Source: Halorubrum laminariae (GTDB lineage: Archaea > Halobacteriota > Halobacteria > Halobacteriales > Haloferacaceae). Taken from it: a DNA stretch of 64,000 nt. Shown one piece after another: positions 52,376 through 61,479 of this stretch. Every line of letters starts with the position of its first letter. The stretch's first letter is position 1. Position numbers and translations under genes: made by a program. The DNA is taken from contig NZ_JANHDL010000003.1 of assembly GCF_024494655.1 (NCBI RefSeq), positions 1 to 64,000 of the forward strand, read 5' to 3'. Under the pieces are notes generated by a model. The model had not been told where the DNA came from. It ran no database searches and saw only the letters and a list, made by a program, of their open reading frames with translations.

Positions 52376-53176
52376 ATGAGCGACACACCGGAGACATCCG
52401 ACGCGACAGCGACGACGAGCGAGACCGGCGAGGAATCGAACGAGCGGGAGGCGTACGCCGACCTCGGAGCGACGACCGAGGCGGCGATGGACATCGCCGA
52501 GACGAGCATGGACCGCGTCCACGAGCTGGTGCCACAGGAGACGCTCGCGGATCGTCTCCGCGCGAAGTCGGTCCACGCGACCGGCGATCCGGAGTTCCAG
52601 CATCTCGTCCGCTTCACCGGCGCAGACAAGGATGAGCCGGTCCGCGCCGGCGCGCGAGCAGTGCTCGACGAGCGCCCGATCGTGACGGACATCACGATGG
52701 TGAAAGCCGGGATCACCGGCCGCGGCCACGACTGCCCGGTGCGGAAGGCGATCGGCAACGGTGCCGAGCTGGCCGCCGAGACCGGGATGACGCGCACCGC
52801 GGCGGCCGTGCTCGAACTCGACCGCGAGAGCGTCTACGACGGGGCGATCGCCGTCGTCGGGAACGCGCCGACCGCGGCGCTCGCGCTCGCGGACTGCATC
52901 GAAGACGGCACGCGGCCGGCCGTCGTCGTCGCGACGCCAGTCGGCTTCGTGAAGGCCGCGGACTCGCGCGAGCGGCTCCGAGAGGTCTGTGCCGCCAACG
53001 GCGTGCCCGCGGTGACGAACGTGGGCCGCCGCGGCGGGAGCGGTCTCGCGGCCGGCCTGACGAACGAACTCGTCCACGTCGCAAGCGACGTTCGGGACGG
53101 GGAGGTCTCGCTAGAGACCTCCAATAGGTCGAGCGGCGAGGATCGCGAGCCGCGAGACGGGGAAGTCGAACTGTGA
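52376..53176 (+). CDS. cbiC: Cobalt-precorrin-8 methylmutase
   Basis: The 266-residue enzyme moves the methyl from C11 to C12. It has the catalytic His in VHATGDPEF and the conserved ITDITMVKAGIT-type block VTDITMVKAGITG, then ATPVGFVKAADSRE. About 30 acidic residues precede the domain. It starts 28 nt after cobN and overlaps cbiE by 4 nt. Confidence 0.95.
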   Translation: MSDTPETSDATATTSETGEESNEREAYADLGATTEAAMDIAETSMDRVHELVPQETLADRLRAKSVHATGDPEFQHLVRFTGADKDEPVRAGARAVLDERPIVTDITMVKAGITGRGHDCPVRKAIGNGAELAAETGMTRTAAAVLELDRESVYDGAIAVVGNAPTAALALADCIEDGTRPAVVVATPVGFVKAADSRERLREVCAANGVPAVTNVGRRGGSGLAAGLTNELVHVASDVRDGEVSLETSNRSSGEDREPRDGEVEL

Positions 53177-53952
53177 ACGGCGACGACTCGCCCGTTCCCG
53201 ACCTCCCCGACCTCCCAGACAAGCCGGCCGAGGCAGCGAGCGCGGTTCCCGAGCGATCACGAACCGACTCCGAGGACAGCCCGGTCCACGCGGTCGGGAT
53301 CGGTCCCGGCAACACCGAGTTCCTGACGCGGCGCGCGGGGCGACTGCTTCGGGAGGCGGACGTCGTCGTCGGCTTCGAGACGGTCGTCGAGTTCGTCGCC
53401 GACGAGACCGAGGCAGATCTCATCACCTGCGGCTACCGCGACGAGCCCGAAGCGCTCGGCCGGTTCGCCGCCCGCGTCGCCGACGGTGCACGCGGCGTCG
53501 CCGTGCTCATGGGCGACCCCAACCACTCCGGCTACCAGTTCCTCGGCAAAGTCGAAGCCGCGGTCGACGCGCCGGTCACCGTCGTTCCCGGCATCTCTTC
53601 CGTGCAGATGGCGGCGAGTCGCGCACGCACACCCCTTGAGGAGTCCGTCTTCGAGACGCTTCACGTCAGGGGCGACCTCTCGCCCGCGCTCGCCCGCCTC
53701 CGCCGGGCCGTCGGCGACCGCCACCTGATCGTGATCCCCCGGCCGTACGACTGGATGCCCGAAGACATCGCGGCTGACCTCGTCGACGGCGGAGCCGACC
53801 GCGACCGCGCTTCCCTCGTCTGCGAGCGGCTGACCCATCCCGACGAGCAGATCACCCGAACTGACCTCGAAACGCTCGCCGACGGGGCGGGCGGCGACGG
53901 CCCCGAAGATAGTGACTTCTCGGATCTGTCCGTGCTTGTCGTTCGCGCGTGA
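53173..53952 (+). CDS. cbiE: Cobalt-precorrin-7 C5-methyltransferase
   Basis: The 259-residue enzyme methylates C5 of cobalt-precorrin-7. It has the SAM motif VGIGPGNTEFLTRRA, VLMGDPNHSGY and VPGISSVQMAAS. It starts at GTG. It is the last gene of the cluster and lies about 16 kb from its usual partner cbiT. Confidence 0.93.
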   Translation: MNGDDSPVPDLPDLPDKPAEAASAVPERSRTDSEDSPVHAVGIGPGNTEFLTRRAGRLLREADVVVGFETVVEFVADETEADLITCGYRDEPEALGRFAARVADGARGVAVLMGDPNHSGYQFLGKVEAAVDAPVTVVPGISSVQMAASRARTPLEESVFETLHVRGDLSPALARLRRAVGDRHLIVIPRPYDWMPEDIAADLVDGGADRDRASLVCERLTHPDEQITRTDLETLADGAGGDGPEDSDFSDLSVLVVRA

Positions 53953-53977
53953 GTCGAGGGAGCGTCGATCAGTCGGC

Positions 53978-54481
53978 CTATTCGACGGAGTCGTCTCGAA
54001 CGCGCTGGCGACCCCAAAACCGCCCGTCACTACCGTCGTCGTCTGCCACCGAAGCGACGTCGAACCCGAGATTCCGATAAAATCCCGTCAGTTCGGCGTC
54101 GAACTCAGCGGTGACGGCCCGCGTTTCGGGATCGCGCTCACCGCGCCGAACCTCCCCCGCGACGAGCGCGGAGCCGATTCCCCGGCCGCGACGCGGCCGG
54201 CGGACGGCGACGGCGTCAACGTGGAGCCGTCCGGGCTTCGGCCGCGTGGCGACCAGCGCGCCGACGACCGCGCCCGTTCGATCGAAGCGTGCGACGACCG
54301 CGTCGCCGTCGCCGATCGCCGCGCCGACGAGTTCGGCGTCCGTCTCCAGCATCGCGGCGTCGAGCACGCGGAGTATGTCGAGTCGGTCGTCTGGAACAGC
54401 GGGCTCGATAACGACGCCGTCGGGCGGCGAGGCTGCCGGACCGCCGGGCGCTTCGCCGGACGGATCGCGTTCTCCGCTCAC
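53978..54481 (-). CDS. GNAT family N-acetyltransferase
   Basis: The 167-residue protein has the acetyl-CoA loop RRGRGIGSALVAGEV and a C-terminal FYRNLGFDV strand-helix, both typical of GNAT enzymes. Its GTG start overlaps the stop of the SAMP2-like gene, so they are probably co-transcribed. The substrate is unknown; the N-terminus is Pro/Gly rich. Confidence 0.88.
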   Translation of the reverse strand: MSGERDPSGEAPGGPAASPPDGVVIEPAVPDDRLDILRVLDAAMLETDAELVGAAIGDGDAVVARFDRTGAVVGALVATRPKPGRLHVDAVAVRRPRRGRGIGSALVAGEVRRGERDPETRAVTAEFDAELTGFYRNLGFDVASVADDDGSDGRFWGRQRVRDDSVE

Positions 54482-54696
54482 GCGTCCGTCGGCGTCGCCC
54501 CGCCCTTGATGAGCCTGAGCAGTCGGACCTCGTCGGCGTCGACGACGCGGTCGCCGGGGACGGGCGAGCCGTCGACGAGAGCCGACGCCTCCTGCGGGTG
54601 ATAGCCCGCGGCGCGGATCAAGTCGTCGTAAGTCGCGTCGGCGTCGAGTTCCATCTGCTCTGTCTCCCCGCCGACGACCTCGACGGTGACGTTCAT
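54478..54696 (-). CDS. samp2: SAMP2-like ubiquitin-fold modifier with C-terminal extension
   Basis: The 72-residue beta-grasp protein closely resembles Haloferax SAMP2, from MNVTVEVVGGET to RLLRLIKGG. SAMP2 is activated by UbaA, attached through its terminal GlyGly to protein lysines and used in tRNA thiolation. Here six residues, ATPTDA, follow the GG, so it would need trimming to be active. Position 58, Lys in the Haloferax protein as I recall it, is Arg. It lies between gatB and a GNAT gene. Confidence 0.85.
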   Translation of the reverse strand: MNVTVEVVGGETEQMELDADATYDDLIRAAGYHPQEASALVDGSPVPGDRVVDADEVRLLRLIKGGATPTDA

Positions 54697-54727
54697 CGGC
54701 GGCGCGCCTCGGTGCGTTTGTCCACGA

Positions 54728-56215
54728 CTACCCGTCCAGCTCCTCGCGGAGCAGCCCGTTCACGTCGCCCGGGTCGGCGCTGCCGCCGGTCGCCTGCATC
54801 ACCTGTCCGACGAGGAAGTTGATCGCGCCCTCGTCCCCGTCGTGGTAGTCGGCGACCGCGTCGGGGTTCTCGTCGATCGCATCCGTGACCGCGGCCGCGA
54901 CCTCGTCGCTTTCGGCCACGCCGAGTCCCTCTCGCTCGATGACCGTCTCCGGATCGTCGCCCTCGTCGAGCATCTCGCGGAGGACGACCTCCTCGGCGTT
55001 TTTCACCGTCAGCTCCTCGTTCGCGACGAGTTCGACCAAGCGCGTGAACTCGTCGAGTCGACCCTCAACGTCCGTAATCTGCATCTCGCGGTAGTTGAGT
55101 TCGCCGAGCAGGTTGTCGGCGACCCACGTCGCCGCCAGTTCCGGGTCGAACTCGCTCGCCACGTCCTCGAAGAAGTCCGCGACCGCCTTCGTGGAGGTGA
55201 GCTTCGAGGCCGCCTCGCGGTCGAGCCCGTACTCCTCGCGGAAGCGCTCGCGACGGGCGTCTGGCAGCTCTGGGATCGGAATCTGCTCCTTCCAGTCCGA
55301 CACTTCAAGTGCCGGCAGGTCCGCCTCGCGGAAGTAGCGGTAGTCCTTTTCGGCCTCCTTCGAGCGCATCGAGACGGTGACGCCCCGCGCCTCGTCCCAG
55401 TGGCGGGTCTCCTGTTCAATCTCGCGGCCGCGCCGGAGCACGTTCTCTTGGCGGGTGATCTCGTACGCAAGCGCCTGTTCTGCGCCCTTGTGACTGGAGA
55501 TGTTCTTCACCTCGGCGCGGTTCACGTCCTCCAAGGCGTCGTCGGTGATGGTCCCGTCGTCTGCGACGTCCTCCTCGGGGACCAGCGAGACGTTGGCGTC
55601 GACGCGGAGGCTCCCGTCGCGGGTGGGGTCGAAGACGCCGAGATACTCCAAGACCTCCTCCAGTTTGGCGAGGAACGCCCGCGTTTCGGCCGGCGAGCGG
55701 AAGTCCGGCTCGGTGACGATCTCCATGAGCGGCGTGCCCGCGCGGTTGTAGTTCACCAAGGTGTGCGTGGCGCTCTCGATGGAGCCGCCCGCGTGCTGGA
55801 TGCTACCGGGGTCCTCTTCGAGGTGCGCGCGGGTGATCCCGATGGTCCGGGTTTCGTCGTCGACGCGGACCTCAAGTTCTCCCGATTGGCAGATCGGCGC
55901 GTCGTACTGGGTGAGCTGGAAGTTCTTCGGCAGATCAGGGTAGTAGTAATTCTTCCGGTGGAACGTCGTCGTCTCGGGGATGTCGGCGTCGATCGCCTTC
56001 CCGATCTTCACCGCGGCCTCGACGGCCCCCTCGTTGAGGACCGGCAGCGCGCCCGGCAGCCCCAGACAGGTCGGACAGGTGCGCGTGTTCGGGTCCTCGT
56101 CGTCTCCGGGCTCAGTCGAGCAGCCGCAGAAGATCTTCGTGTCGGTCTCGAGCTGGACGTGAACCTCCAGCCCGATCACGACCGTCCGCTCCGCCGTCGC
56201 GGCCTGCGTACTCAT
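54728..56215 (-). CDS. gatB: Asp-tRNA(Asn)/Glu-tRNA(Gln) amidotransferase subunit B
   Basis: The 495-residue subunit binds Asp-tRNA(Asn) or Glu-tRNA(Gln) and activates the acyl group for transamidation with GatA/GatC. It has VVIGLEVHVQL, the zinc-like Cys sites CGCS and CPTCLGLPG, and PEPDF-type VTEPDFRS. The C-terminal YqeY-like tail starts around residue 340. gatA and gatC are not in the window. A TATA-like GATTTAG (56241-56247, minus) is about 29 nt upstream. Confidence 0.96.
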   Translation of the reverse strand: MSTQAATAERTVVIGLEVHVQLETDTKIFCGCSTEPGDDEDPNTRTCPTCLGLPGALPVLNEGAVEAAVKIGKAIDADIPETTTFHRKNYYYPDLPKNFQLTQYDAPICQSGELEVRVDDETRTIGITRAHLEEDPGSIQHAGGSIESATHTLVNYNRAGTPLMEIVTEPDFRSPAETRAFLAKLEEVLEYLGVFDPTRDGSLRVDANVSLVPEEDVADDGTITDDALEDVNRAEVKNISSHKGAEQALAYEITRQENVLRRGREIEQETRHWDEARGVTVSMRSKEAEKDYRYFREADLPALEVSDWKEQIPIPELPDARRERFREEYGLDREAASKLTSTKAVADFFEDVASEFDPELAATWVADNLLGELNYREMQITDVEGRLDEFTRLVELVANEELTVKNAEEVVLREMLDEGDDPETVIEREGLGVAESDEVAAAVTDAIDENPDAVADYHDGDEGAINFLVGQVMQATGGSADPGDVNGLLREELDG

Positions 56216-56278
56216 TACCGACCCGTTGTGAGCGGGCCACCTAAATCGTGTCGGGAGCGCTCTGGGGACGTTGCTAAA

Positions 56279-56288
56279 CCCTTATCAG
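56279..56288 (+). promoter_or_regulatory. TATA-like box for the phosphoribosyltransferase gene
   Basis: CCCTTATCAG is centred about 29 nt before the ATG at 56313. Confidence 0.4.
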
Positions 56289-56312
56289 CGCGCGGGTGGG
56301 ACGAACGGCCGT

Positions 56313-57008
56313 ATGAGCGACCTCCCGGACGACTTCGACTGCACCCTCACCAACTGGGAGTACATCTACGGGCTCTGCCGCAACGTCTCGAACGCGGTGA
56401 AGCGCGCGGACTTCGAACCCGATGTTGTCGTCGCGCTGGCGCGTGGCGGCTGGTTCGCGGGGCGGTGTATCTGTGACTTCCTCGGGCTCGACGACCTGAC
56501 GAGCCTCAAGATGGAACACTACGTCGGGGCCGCAGAGAAGACCGACGAGCCGCAGATCCGCTACCCGATGCCGGAAGGTAGCGTGAAGGGCAAGAACGTC
56601 CTGATCATCGACGATATCGCGGACACGGGCGGGTCGATCCGCCGGGCCGAAGAGTACGTCGAAGACAGGGACGCGGGCGACGTGCGAACCGCCACGCTCC
56701 AGCTTCTGGGCACCTCCGAGTTCCAGCCCGACTTCGTCGGCGAGCAACTCGAACAGTGGACGTGGGTGGTCTACCCGTGGAACTTCCTCGAAGACATGAT
56801 CGACCTCACCGAGGGGGCGATGGAACGCGCCGACCAGACCGTCTTCGATCGGGAGGACATCCGTCACTACCTAGAGGAGTATCACGGCATCGGCCGCATC
56901 GAGATGGAGGTGGCTCAGCCCGACCGGCTCGGCGAGGTGCTAGATGAGATGGTCCGTCGAGACGTGGCTGCCCGGACCGGCGAGAACTCGCTGACGCTCG
57001 TCCAGTAG
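56313..57008 (+). CDS. Purine phosphoribosyltransferase family protein
   Basis: The 231-residue enzyme has the type I PRTase fold with the PRPP loop VLIIDDIADTGGSI and ALARGGWFAGR. It probably salvages hypoxanthine, xanthine or guanine. The C-terminal 75 residues form a helical extension beyond the fold. The next gene, an HD hydrolase that may act on nucleotides, starts 15 nt downstream, so nucleotide metabolism is a shared theme. Confidence 0.85.
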   Translation: MSDLPDDFDCTLTNWEYIYGLCRNVSNAVKRADFEPDVVVALARGGWFAGRCICDFLGLDDLTSLKMEHYVGAAEKTDEPQIRYPMPEGSVKGKNVLIIDDIADTGGSIRRAEEYVEDRDAGDVRTATLQLLGTSEFQPDFVGEQLEQWTWVVYPWNFLEDMIDLTEGAMERADQTVFDREDIRHYLEEYHGIGRIEMEVAQPDRLGEVLDEMVRRDVAARTGENSLTLVQ

Positions 57009-57023
57009 CTCGACGCATGCGCG

Positions 57024-57689
57024 ATGTCTGACGACTCCGACGACGATCTTGTTCCGAACGACGGACCTGAGCCCACGCTCGACGCTGTCCTCGACGCCTA
57101 CGCCCTCAAAGACGAGCGGCGCACGGGGTGGCAGCTCCGCGGCGTCGACGACCCCGAGTCCGTCGCCGCCCACACCTGGGGCGTCGCGTACCTCGTGTTG
57201 GCGCTCGGCGACCGCTTTCGCGAGGATCTTCCCGGTGTCGACCTCGACCGCGCGCTCCGGCTCGCGGTGGTCCACGACGTGGCCGAAGCGGAGACGGGCG
57301 ACATCGCGACGCGCGCCGACTCGACGGCCGAACCACCGGACCCGGCCGCCAAGGAAACGGCCGAACGAGAGGTGATGGCCGACCTCGCCGCCCCGCTTCC
57401 CGACCGCGTCCGCGACGCGTGGGAGACCTACGAGGACCGCCAGTCGCCGGAGGCCGTCCTCGTCAAGGAGTGCGACCTGCTCGATGTCTGCCTACAGGCC
57501 GTGATCTACGAGCGCGGCGACCGGTACGATCCCGCCGCCGGCGACCCGGGAGCCTTCCGCGAGTACGACGACCTCGACGAGTTCTTCGCGACGACTGAGC
57601 CCCGGCTGCGGACCGAGACAGGCCGTGACCTATTCGAGCGGCTCCGCGAGCGGTATCGGAGCGTTCGAGACACACCGGACCGCTCGTGA
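57024..57689 (+). CDS. HD domain hydrolase, 5'-nucleotidase YfbR/HDDC2-like
   Basis: The 221-residue protein has metal-binding HD motifs: His in SVAAHTWGVA, the HD pair in LAVVHDVAEAETGDI and a later Asp in KECDLLDVCLQAV. Such proteins dephosphorylate deoxyribonucleoside 5'-monophosphates. It starts at the ATG at 57024, 15 nt after the preceding gene, and they are probably co-transcribed. The C-terminal part is charged. Confidence 0.88.
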   Translation: MSDDSDDDLVPNDGPEPTLDAVLDAYALKDERRTGWQLRGVDDPESVAAHTWGVAYLVLALGDRFREDLPGVDLDRALRLAVVHDVAEAETGDIATRADSTAEPPDPAAKETAEREVMADLAAPLPDRVRDAWETYEDRQSPEAVLVKECDLLDVCLQAVIYERGDRYDPAAGDPGAFREYDDLDEFFATTEPRLRTETGRDLFERLRERYRSVRDTPDRS

Positions 57690-57761
57690 CCCGGAGCACT
57701 TGTGACACGTCAGGCCCTCCTGAATCGGATCGCTGGTGACGCGTGGGCCACCCACCCCAAC

Positions 57762-57779
57762 TTTTTTCGACGATCGTCG
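57762..57779. terminator. T-tract and perfect palindrome after the HD gene
   Basis: TTTTTT at 57762-57767 is followed by a perfect 12-bp palindrome, CGACGATCGTCG (57768-57779). The T-tract is 72 nt past the stop codon and could end the transcript; the palindrome could be an operator for the next gene. Confidence 0.4.
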
Positions 57780-57886
57780 TACACTCTAAACGACGTTTGT
57801 AGGGCTTCTACGGGGGGATTCCGCGCAGAGATGGCAAAATGGTTAACCGGGGAGTTCGTCTCGGGACGTGAGAGCTTTCACCACGC

Positions 57887-59308
57887 ATGTCCGAACACAC
57901 AGATCTGATCATCGTCGGCGGGGGGATTAGCGGGGCGTCGCTTCTCTACACGGTGGCGAAGTTCACCGACGTGGACGACGTGACGCTGATCGAGAAGGAA
58001 CGGGAGATTGCGGCGGTCAACTCCCATCGGACGAACAACTCCCAGACGCTACACTTCGGCGACATCGAGACGAACTACACCCTCGAAAAGGCCGAGGAGG
58101 TCAAAGAGGGCGCAGAGCTGCTCGCGGGCTACCTCGAAGGGACCGACCCCGACCGCGAGATGCACAGCAAGCGGAGCAAGATGGTGCTCGGCGTCGGCGA
58201 CGACGAAGTCGCGGCGTTAGAAGAGCGCTACCACGAGGAGGGGTTCGGTGACCTGTTCCCGAAGCTCCGCGAGATCGGCCGCGACGAGATCGAAGAGCTG
58301 GAGCCGAAAGTCGTCGAGGGGCGCGACCCCGGAACGGAACTCAAGGCGCTCCAGACGCCCGACGGCTACGTCGTCGACTACGGCGCGGTCGCGCAGTCGT
58401 TCGTCGATGCCGTCCGCGGGCAAGAGGGCGTTTCCGTCCATCTCGGCACCGAGGTAACAAACGTCGACGAGGGTGACGAGGGGTTCACGGTCGAGACCGA
58501 CGACGGTGACTTCGCGGCCGATTCGGCGGTCGTCACCGCCGGCTCCCACAGCCTCCAGTTCGCGAAGGAGATGGGCTACGGCGAGGACATGTCGCTTCTG
58601 CCCGTCGCTGGCAGTTTCTTCCTCGCCGACGACCTGCTGAACGGGAAGGTGTACACGCTGCAGATGAAGAGTCTCCCGTTTGCCGCGGTCCACGGCGACG
58701 CCGACGTTCACGACGACGGTGTCACCCGGTTCGGGCCGACCGCGAAGCTCGTGCCCGCACTCGAACGCGGCGAGATATCCACTGTCAGTGACTTTGTGGA
58801 CGTGTTCGAGCTTAACGCCTCGTCGATCCTGAGCTACGCCAACATCCTCGCTGACCCCATCCTCTTCCCCTACGTCACGAAGAACCTCGTGTACGACGTT
58901 CCCGCGCTCGGCAAGCGCGCGTTCCTCCCGCACGTCCAGAAGGTCGTCCCGACCGTCGGGGCCGACGACATCCAGCGCGCGAAGGGATACGGCGGCGTGC
59001 GCCCGCAGATCGTCGACACCGACAACAAGACGCTCGACATGGGCGAAGCGAAGATCACCGGCGACGGCATCCTGTTCAACATCACGCCCTCGCCGGGCGC
59101 GTCGACGGCGCTGAAGACCGCGATGATCGATGTCCAGACCGTGCTCGACTTCTTCGACGGCGAGTACGAGTTCGACGAGACAGCCTTCCGCGACGCGACC
59201 ATCGAGAACTTCCCCCGACCCGACGATATTGAGGATAATTCTGCCGCTTCTGAGGTCGACGAATCCCCCGGTGACGACGACCCCGTCGCCGCCGAAGCCG
59301 ACGACTGA
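57887..59308 (+). CDS. mqo: FAD-dependent malate:quinone oxidoreductase-like protein
   Basis: The 473-residue flavoprotein starts with the dinucleotide loop LIIVGGGISGASLLYTVAKF and an acidic ELEPKVVEGR segment. The C-terminal block GILFNITPSPGASTALKTA resembles malate:quinone oxidoreductase. It would oxidise malate and pass electrons to the quinone pool used by the bc complex in this window. A last 35-residue acidic tail follows. Other FAD-linked dehydrogenases remain possible. It is transcribed alone. Confidence 0.75.
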   Translation: MSEHTDLIIVGGGISGASLLYTVAKFTDVDDVTLIEKEREIAAVNSHRTNNSQTLHFGDIETNYTLEKAEEVKEGAELLAGYLEGTDPDREMHSKRSKMVLGVGDDEVAALEERYHEEGFGDLFPKLREIGRDEIEELEPKVVEGRDPGTELKALQTPDGYVVDYGAVAQSFVDAVRGQEGVSVHLGTEVTNVDEGDEGFTVETDDGDFAADSAVVTAGSHSLQFAKEMGYGEDMSLLPVAGSFFLADDLLNGKVYTLQMKSLPFAAVHGDADVHDDGVTRFGPTAKLVPALERGEISTVSDFVDVFELNASSILSYANILADPILFPYVTKNLVYDVPALGKRAFLPHVQKVVPTVGADDIQRAKGYGGVRPQIVDTDNKTLDMGEAKITGDGILFNITPSPGASTALKTAMIDVQTVLDFFDGEYEFDETAFRDATIENFPRPDDIEDNSAASEVDESPGDDDPVAAEADD

Positions 59309-59394
59309 GTTCGATCGCGTTCGGTTTCTCTGTTTGCCCTCCGAGTTGTGCCGCGAGCGATATCGGTAAGTAGTGCCGTGATGACGGACACGTA

Positions 59395-59550
59395 ATGACA
59401 TCGGACGCCGGACCGTCCGCTACCGATCGACCCGCGTCACCGCTCGTCGACCGCTGGACCGCACTCGATCGGGGCTGGCAGGCGCTCGTGCTCGGGCTGG
59501 GTATCGTCGCCGTTCACCTCGCGATCCAACTCGCGGTCGGCTCGCCGTGA
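59395..59550 (+). CDS. 51-residue single-helix membrane protein
   Basis: This short gene has a polar N-terminus and one hydrophobic helix at residues 30-49. It ends in VGSP and its stop overlaps the ATG of the following YeiH-type permease by one base (TGATG). The tight overlap suggests a co-expressed partner subunit. Confidence 0.65.
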   Translation: MTSDAGPSATDRPASPLVDRWTALDRGWQALVLGLGIVAVHLAIQLAVGSP

Positions 59551-60560
59551 TGCGGCACGCCGTGACTCGCTCCGCCGCCGCCGTTTGGACGTACGTCCCC
59601 GGCTTCGCGCTGCTCGTCGTCGGCGCGCTGCTGGCGAACGGCGTGGCCGGCGCGGTCGACGGCCTGCAGCCGCTCGTCGTCGCCGTCGGGCTCGGCGCGC
59701 TCGTCGGGAACACGGTCGGCACGCCGGCGGTCGCCGAGCCGGGCGTCGGCGTCGACAAGCTCTTCTTGGAGACGGGGATCGTCCTGCTCGGCGCGGCGGT
59801 CGTGATCGAGGAGTTCGTCGCGGCCGGACCGACCGTCCTCGGCCTCGTCGTTCTCGCGGTCGGTGGCGGGCTCCTGCTCGCGGAGGCGATCGCTCGGCTG
59901 CTGTTCCGGTTGCGCGGGGCGACGCCCTCGCTTCTGGCCGCGGGCGCGAGCATCTGCGGCGTCTCCGCGGTCGTCGCGATCGGTCGCGTGCTCGACGCGC
60001 GCGGCTCGTCGATCACCTTTGCGGCCGCCACCGTCCTGCTGTTCGACGCCGTCACGCTTGTCGCGTTCCCGCTGGCCGGTGAGTGGCTCGGCCTGACGAG
60101 CCGCCAGTTTGGTGTCTGGGCGGGCGTGAGCATGTTCTCGACGGGGCCCGTTGCGGCCGCCGGCTTCGCGCACTCGCCGGAGGCGGGCCAGTGGGCGACC
60201 GTGACGAAGCTCGCGCGCAACTCCCTGCTGGGCGGCGTCGCGGTCGCGTACTCGCTGGTGTACACGGCGCGCTCGGCGACCGACCCGGGCGTGCGTCGGC
60301 TGTGGTCCGAGTTCCCGAAGTTCCTGCTCGGGTTCGTCCTCGTCGCCGCGATCGCCAACAGCGGCGTGCTCTCGCCGGCCGCGCTCGACTCCATCGGCCG
60401 CGTCTCGGACGCGCTGTTCACGCTGGCGTTCGTCGGGCTCGGCCTCTCGATCCGGCTGCGGGAGATGCGCGAGGTCGGTGGTGCGGCAGTCGGGGCCGTG
60501 CTCGTCCACCTGCTCGTCGTGAGCGCGCTCATGCTGGCGGCGGTCCGCTGGCTGCTCTGA
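59550..60560 (+). CDS. Putative sulfate exporter family permease (YeiH type)
   Basis: The 336-residue membrane protein has about ten helices. It carries TGIVLLGAAVVI-like segments and GASICGVSAVVAIGRVL, which matches GASICG-SA in the YeiH/PF03601 family. Members are thought to export sulfate or a related anion. A GTG one codon earlier (59547) is also possible. The gene overlaps the small membrane gene before it. Confidence 0.85.
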   Translation: MRHAVTRSAAAVWTYVPGFALLVVGALLANGVAGAVDGLQPLVVAVGLGALVGNTVGTPAVAEPGVGVDKLFLETGIVLLGAAVVIEEFVAAGPTVLGLVVLAVGGGLLLAEAIARLLFRLRGATPSLLAAGASICGVSAVVAIGRVLDARGSSITFAAATVLLFDAVTLVAFPLAGEWLGLTSRQFGVWAGVSMFSTGPVAAAGFAHSPEAGQWATVTKLARNSLLGGVAVAYSLVYTARSATDPGVRRLWSEFPKFLLGFVLVAAIANSGVLSPAALDSIGRVSDALFTLAFVGLGLSIRLREMREVGGAAVGAVLVHLLVVSALMLAAVRWLL

Positions 60561-60570
60561 TCGACTCCCG

Positions 60571-60580
60571 CAGTTAAGTG
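60571..60580 (+). promoter_or_regulatory. Retained promoter of the disrupted mtnP gene
   Basis: CAGTTAAGTG is centred about 27 nt upstream of the ATG at 60602, so transcription of the truncated gene may persist. Confidence 0.5.
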
Positions 60581-60601
60581 GCGAGCGCGCGCACCACCGC
60601 C

Positions 60602-60682
60602 ATGAGCACCATCGGCTTCATCGGCGGCAGCGGCATCTACAGAGAACAGAGGAGAGAGCCCACGGCTTCAGCCGTGGGGTGA
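60602..60682 (+). pseudogene. mtnP: mtnP (S-methyl-5'-thioadenosine phosphorylase), disrupted after 13 codons
   Basis: Only MSTIGFIGGSGIY remains, the highly conserved start of methylthioadenosine phosphorylase. After 60640 the frame runs through transposon sequence and stops at 60680-60682. The expected Glu-Ala-Leu continuation is not found anywhere downstream up to 61480. The enzyme recycles methylthioadenosine from polyamine synthesis and SAM chemistry; this copy is non-functional. The promoter region looks intact. Confidence 0.85.
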
Positions 60683-60729
60683 ATCCGACAACTGGGAAAG
60701 AAACCACGCATCAAGATCCTCCCGGATAT

Positions 60730-60807
60730 TCACTCTGTTAGCTCGTCCAATCCTGCCTCTAACACCTCTATATATGCTTCCGAAAGATCCAAATCGATCG
60801 CTTCTGC

Positions 60808-60831
<24 letters not shown>
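60730..60831 (-). pseudogene. Short frame inside the IS remnant, likely 3' end of a small protein gene
   Basis: The minus strand encodes 33 residues, [33 protein letters not shown] in total, the last about 25 looking like a real acidic helical C-terminus. The possible GTG start overlaps the tnpB fragment and a stop lies two codons upstream. It may be the remains of a small regulator or accessory gene of the element. Low certainty. Confidence 0.35.
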
Positions 60832-61242
<411 letters not shown>

Positions 61243-61445
61243 CCACTATCCCACCAGAGGAATCCCACGACTTCAGTCGTGGGAGGATGTCAATACGTTC
61301 CGTATCGAACCGTCTCGGAGTATCAGTGAGTGCTCGCCTGGAAGTCGAAACGTCTGATTAGCTCTCCGGAGCTCTATCTCTCGGCCATGCACGGACGATC
61401 ACGCCAGTCCAGTCTATCTGCCACGACGGATTCCGCGAACACTAG

Positions 61446-61454
61446 CGTTATTCC
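61446..61454 (+). promoter_or_regulatory. TATA-like box for the acetamidase gene
   Basis: CGTTATTCC is centred 30 nt before the ATG at 61480. The rest of the 180-nt gap from 61295 shows no gene. Confidence 0.4.
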
Positions 61455-61479
61455 GCTGTGCACCGTACAGTCCTGTGGT

